Shown: positions 61,445 through 64,000 of the stretch, piece by piece
Layout: every line of letters starts with the position of its first letter
How positions within the stretch are numbered: position 1 is the stretch's first letter
Source: an uncultured Clostridia bacterium
GTDB taxonomy: Bacteria; Bacillota; Clostridia; Christensenellales; DTU072
Assembly (NCBI GenBank): GCA_934274515.1
Contig: CAKQTC010000004.1
Span: 62,001-126,000 of the forward strand
Direction: 5' to 3'
DNA length: 64,000 bases
The notes under the pieces: generated by a model
What the model was told of the DNA's origin: nothing
What the model saw: only the letters and a program-made list of their open reading frames with translations
The model's database searches: none
Position numbers and translations under genes: made by a program

Positions 61445-61780
61445 ATGTCCGATTGTTTATTTTGTAAAATTGCTAACGGAAACGGAGCAAAAGTATTTGA
61501 AAACGACGAAATGGTAATTATAAAAGACATTTCGCCGCAAGCGAACAAACATTATCTAGTTATACCTAAAGAACATTTTGACGATATAACCGAGATAGCG
61601 GTAAAAAAACCCGAACTATTAACGAGAATTTTTGCCGTAATCGCCGAAAAACAAGAAGAACTCGGACTTGGCGGCGGTTTTAGACTTATAACGAACAAGG
61701 GAGCGGACGGATGTCAAAGTGTAAAACATCTGCATATCCATTTGCTCGGAGGAGAAAAACTATCGGAAAAAATGGGCTAA
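61445..61780 (+). CDS. hinT: HIT-family nucleotide hydrolase (HinT-like)
   Basis: A 111-residue histidine-triad protein with CLFCKIANG at the N-terminus, HYLVIPKEHFDDITE near 38 and the active-site HLHIHLLGGEKL near 97. Such proteins hydrolyse AMP-lysine or AMP-N bonds. SD AAAGGAGG lies at the mtaB stop. A bidirectional terminator follows about 90 bp downstream. Confidence 0.95.
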   Translation: MSDCLFCKIANGNGAKVFENDEMVIIKDISPQANKHYLVIPKEHFDDITEIAVKKPELLTRIFAVIAEKQEELGLGGGFRLITNKGADGCQSVKHLHIHLLGGEKLSEKMG

Positions 61781-61870
61781 AAGTTCCGCAAAGTTCAGTA
61801 GAAAAGAGACCGCTACGGTCGTATAGAATATACACTATAATTTTTGCCTTTTCACAATTTTATAACAATA

Positions 61871-61903
61871 AAAAAATATCGGACTGTTTGTCCGATATTT
61901 TTT
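61871..61903. terminator. Bidirectional terminator between hinT and rpsU
   Basis: A 14-bp perfect stem (61871-61884 with 61890-61903; ATATCGGAC core) with a TGTTT loop and T-runs on both strands separates the convergent hinT and rpsU genes. Confidence 0.92.
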
Positions 61904-61906
61904 GTT

Positions 61907-62080
61907 TTAATACTTTCTTTTTTTAGCGTTTTCGGCTTTCTTCTTTCTCCTTACGCTGGGTTTTTCGTAAACTTCATGACGTTTGAGATCACCGATGATG
62001 CCGTCATTCGAGCATTTTCTTTTCCAACGACGGAAAGCGCTGTCTACGGATTCGTTTTCTTTAACGTATACGGTTGCCAT
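61907..62080 (-). CDS. rpsU: 30S ribosomal protein bS21
   Basis: A 57-residue S21: ATVYVKENESVDSAFRRWKR, then LKRHEVYEKPSVRRKKK near 33 and a lysine-rich tail ending KKRKY. It is too short for a 60-residue cutoff. SD AAGGGGG lies about 10 bp before the ATG on the minus strand. It is divergent from the genes leading into dnaG, rather than in an rpsU-dnaG-rpoD operon. Confidence 0.94.
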   Translation of the reverse strand: MATVYVKENESVDSAFRRWKRKCSNDGIIGDLKRHEVYEKPSVRRKKKAENAKKRKY

Positions 62081-62115
62081 TGAGTTTCACCCCCTTGCTA
62101 AGGAATTTCGTATGT

Positions 62116-62144
62116 ATTTTATATTATTTTTTTTCCTTTGTCAA
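62116..62144 (-). promoter_or_regulatory. rpsU promoter
   Basis: On the minus strand TTGACA (62144-62139) and TAAAAT (62121-62116) are 17 bp apart, giving a leader of about 29 bases. Confidence 0.8.
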
Positions 62145-62262
62145 TTAATTTAATAAGAAACTGATTTTTTTGTCTAAATTTGTCGAAAATGCGCTTAACT
62201 TGTCACGACGGGAGAAAAAACTCGAAAAAAAGGTAAAATGTAATCAAACGACGGAGGTACAT

Positions 62263-62571
62263 ATGAATAGAAAAAGCGACGAATGGAAAAAGTACATAAA
62301 AGAGGCAAAAATCAGATTGAATCAAAGTAGATTTCAACCGTTAGACAACGAAGTTTTTTATCTTAATTCTCAAAAACTCACGAGGCAGGAAATATCGCGG
62401 TTAAACAGCACGATAGCGGAAGTCGTTGCGAGTGACGACTTTTATCCTAACCCGTTGGGCAAAATGATAGACAAAGAAGTATACTCGTCTTTAAGCGAGG
62501 AGTCAAAAACAAAATACATATTCGATTTAAGCGCGATTTATTTAAGTTTGCGAGCAAAATTCAAAAAATAA
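62263..62571 (+). CDS. Uncharacterised basic helical protein upstream of dnaG
   Basis: A 102-residue protein I do not recognise. It starts at ATG 62263 with CGGAGG 7 bp upstream; a longer frame from TTG 62170 lacks a ribosome-binding site. It is Lys-rich and predicted helical (WKKYIKEAKIRLNQSRF, then LTRQEISRLNSTIAEVV), with a central SDDFYPNPLGKMIDKEVY. No signal peptide or membrane helix is seen. It sits 72 bp upstream of dnaG on the same strand. No clear promoter is visible in 62145-62262. Confidence 0.6.
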   Translation: MNRKSDEWKKYIKEAKIRLNQSRFQPLDNEVFYLNSQKLTRQEISRLNSTIAEVVASDDFYPNPLGKMIDKEVYSSLSEESKTKYIFDLSAIYLSLRAKFKK

Positions 62572-62643
62572 GACACTTTTAAGGATAATGCAACAACTAG
62601 GATACTTGTCGAAGTTTGTCGAATTATATCAGCGGTAGGAGAG

Positions 62644-64000
62644 ATGGAGACAAGTAACACCGGTTTTATACAACAATTAAAAGATAAACTCGACATCGTT
62701 GACGTTATTTCGGGTTACGTTTCTCTGCAAAGAAAAGGAAGAGATTACTGGGCGTGTTGCCCGTTTCATCACGAAAAAACTCCTTCTTTTCAAGTGAAAA
62801 CGATTCATCAGTATTATACTTGTTACGGTTGCGGAAAAAAGGGAGACGTTATCAATTTCGTAATGGAAATGGATAAACTTACCTTTGGCGAAGCGATAGA
62901 AAAACTCGCAAAAATAGCAGGACTCGAAGTACCCGAGCGCGCCGTAGACGTCAAGTACAAACAACAGAAAGAAAAACTAGAAAAAATTTATGCGGTTAAT
63001 CGAGAAACCGCACTTTTTTACCATAACATTTTACGAACAGACGACGGAGATATTGCCCTTAAATATCTTGCCGAAAGACAACTTACGCAGGAAACAATTC
63101 GAAAATTCGGTATTGGATATTCTCCGGATTTTACTTCGCTCGTGACATATTTGAAAGAAAAAGGTTATTCTGTAGAAACGATGAAAGACGCAGGCGTCGT
63201 CGGAATAAACGATGAAGGAAAACCTTATGATTTCTTCGGTAAACGTCTAATAATACCGATTATTTCCGCGTCCGGCAAAGTTATCGGTTTTACCGGCAGG
63301 AGTCTTGAAAAAAAACCCGACCATGCCAAATATAAAAACACTTCAGCGACGATTGCGTTTAACAAACGTAAAAATTTGTTCGGCATCAACATGTATAAGC
63401 AATATGTTCCGAGCGGAAACAGAGCGATGATACTCGTAGAAGGGCATATGGACGTAATAAGTTTGTTTCAAGCGGGAATAAAAAACGTCGTTGCGTCGAT
63501 GGGAACCGCTCTCACTCCCGAACAATGTAAAGAGATTAAACGTTTTGCCGACATAGTATACGTTTCTTACGACGGTGATTCGGCGGGACAATCCGCTACG
63601 ATTAAAGGGTTATCTTTACTCAAAGACGAAGGTTTGGACGTAAAAGTGGTTTGTCTTAAAGATAATCTCGATCCTGACGATTACGTCAAAAAATATGGCA
63701 AAGACGGATATCTTAGACTTGTGGACGAAGCGTTGCCGTTGGTGGATTTCAAACTTAAAAAAATAGAAGAAAAATATACTTTCGATAGTTACGACGAGCG
63801 CGTTAAGTACGTTAAAGAAGCGGTAGGCGTTTTATCGGGACTTGACGAAGTAGAAAAAGCAGTTTACACGGAAAAAGTAAGCAAAATAAGCGGCTTGTCG
63901 CAAGATAGAATTATTTCAGCGTTACAGGCGGAAACGCCCGATGACGCGTTCAAAAATCGCGATGAACGAGAAGAAATTGCGCCAAGAGAAACAAACGCGC
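62644..64000 (+). CDS. dnaG: DNA primase DnaG (3' end outside window)
   Basis: DnaG lays down RNA primers for replication. The 452 residues visible include the zinc-binding domain with Cys39, His42, Cys60 and Cys63 (CPFHHEKTPSF and YTCYGCGKKGD), the DnaG core, and the TOPRIM domain with LVEGHMDVISLFQAG near 275 and YVSYDGDSAGQSAT near 305. The frame is open to the window end; the DnaB-interacting C-terminal domain is missing here. TAGGAGAG lies directly before ATG 62644. Confidence 0.95.
   Translation, partial: METSNTGFIQQLKDKLDIVDVISGYVSLQRKGRDYWACCPFHHEKTPSFQVKTIHQYYTCYGCGKKGDVINFVMEMDKLTFGEAIEKLAKIAGLEVPERAVDVKYKQQKEKLEKIYAVNRETALFYHNILRTDDGDIALKYLAERQLTQETIRKFGIGYSPDFTSLVTYLKEKGYSVETMKDAGVVGINDEGKPYDFFGKRLIIPIISASGKVIGFTGRSLEKKPDHAKYKNTSATIAFNKRKNLFGINMYKQYVPSGNRAMILVEGHMDVISLFQAGIKNVVASMGTALTPEQCKEIKRFADIVYVSYDGDSAGQSATIKGLSLLKDEGLDVKVVCLKDNLDPDDYVKKYGKDGYLRLVDEALPLVDFKLKKIEEKYTFDSYDERVKYVKEAVGVLSGLDEVEKAVYTEKVSKISGLSQDRIISALQAETPDDAFKNRDEREEIAPRETNA

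Noticed and set aside
61711..62083. Two plus-strand frames over the rpsU region
   Set aside because: They are antisense to rpsU and the bidirectional terminator and show no family features.
62170..62262. Upstream extension of the unknown gene before dnaG
   Set aside because: It starts with TTG without an SD, whereas ATG 62263 has CGGAGG.
1..64000. Mobile elements, CRISPR arrays, prophage or defence islands
   Set aside because: I saw no transposase, integrase, spaced direct repeats or restriction genes; nearly all genes are housekeeping in a conserved order.

Overview
The window is a dense, low- to medium-G+C bacterial chromosome segment whose gene order is that of Bacillota. It carries frr-uppS-cdsA-dxr-rseP-ispG-polC(locus)-rimP-nusA-rnpM-ylxQ-infB-rbfA-nrnA-truB-ribF, ylxM-ffh-rpsP-khpA-rimM-trmD-rbgA-rnhB, pta-ackA, rpmF-plsX-rnc and hrcA-grpE-dnaK-dnaJ-prmA-rsmE-mtaB. 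A CIRCE operator, the sporulation gene yunB, acetate-forming Pta/AckA and the absence of outer-membrane genes point to an anaerobic, probably spore-forming member of Clostridia. The cyclic beta-glucan synthase fits uncultured gut or rumen Clostridia such as Christensenellales, but that placement is a low-confidence inference. I see no mobile element, CRISPR array, tRNA or rRNA.

Layout. 0-5.2 kb: 3' part of a giant cyclic beta-1,2-glucan synthase-like protein. 5.2-9.7 kb: rarA, an ABC exporter pair, ruvX and a DUF1292 gene. 10-12.9 kb: rpsB-tsf, pyrH, frr. 12.9-19.3 kb: undecaprenyl phosphate, CDP-diglyceride and MEP isoprenoid genes with the RseP protease, ending in a PolC derivative that keeps only the N-terminal, OB and exonuclease parts. 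19.3-28.6 kb: rimP-nusA-infB-truB-ribF cluster, then a TIM-barrel AP-endonuclease-like gene and yunB. 28.7-32 kb: rpsO, pnp and a HAD phosphatase. 32-33.6 kb (minus strand): LUD protein, glycerophosphodiesterase and a 39-residue membrane peptide. 33.6-36.6 kb: lepA-hemW, tail-to-tail with clpB and a ribbon-helix-helix gene (minus strand). 40-45.3 kb: SRP/ribosome maturation operon. 45.3-48.1 kb: rplS with its leader and a lipobox-bearing GT-C-like membrane protein. 48.2-51.7 kb: tmcAL, pta, ackA. 51.8-53.8 kb: rpmF, plsX, rnc. 53.9-61.8 kb: heat-shock operon and RNA/protein modification genes with hinT. 61.9-64 kb: rpsU (minus), an unknown 102-residue gene and the start of dnaG.

Most genes are packed in operons with ATGA or TAATG overlaps. 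Promoters are easy to read, with near-consensus -35/-10 boxes 16-18 bp apart, often with an extended TGn -10. The most interesting signals are the polymerase-less PolC at the polC locus, a 39-residue membrane peptide whose ribosome-binding site lies in a 12-bp perfect hairpin, a strongly structured rpsO leader, a hairpin/mini-ORF junction before the HAD gene, apparently leaderless genes (rarA, the LUD gene, perhaps yunB), an RHH regulator joined to clpB, and substitutions at normally conserved motif positions in UppS, TrmD and RsmE.
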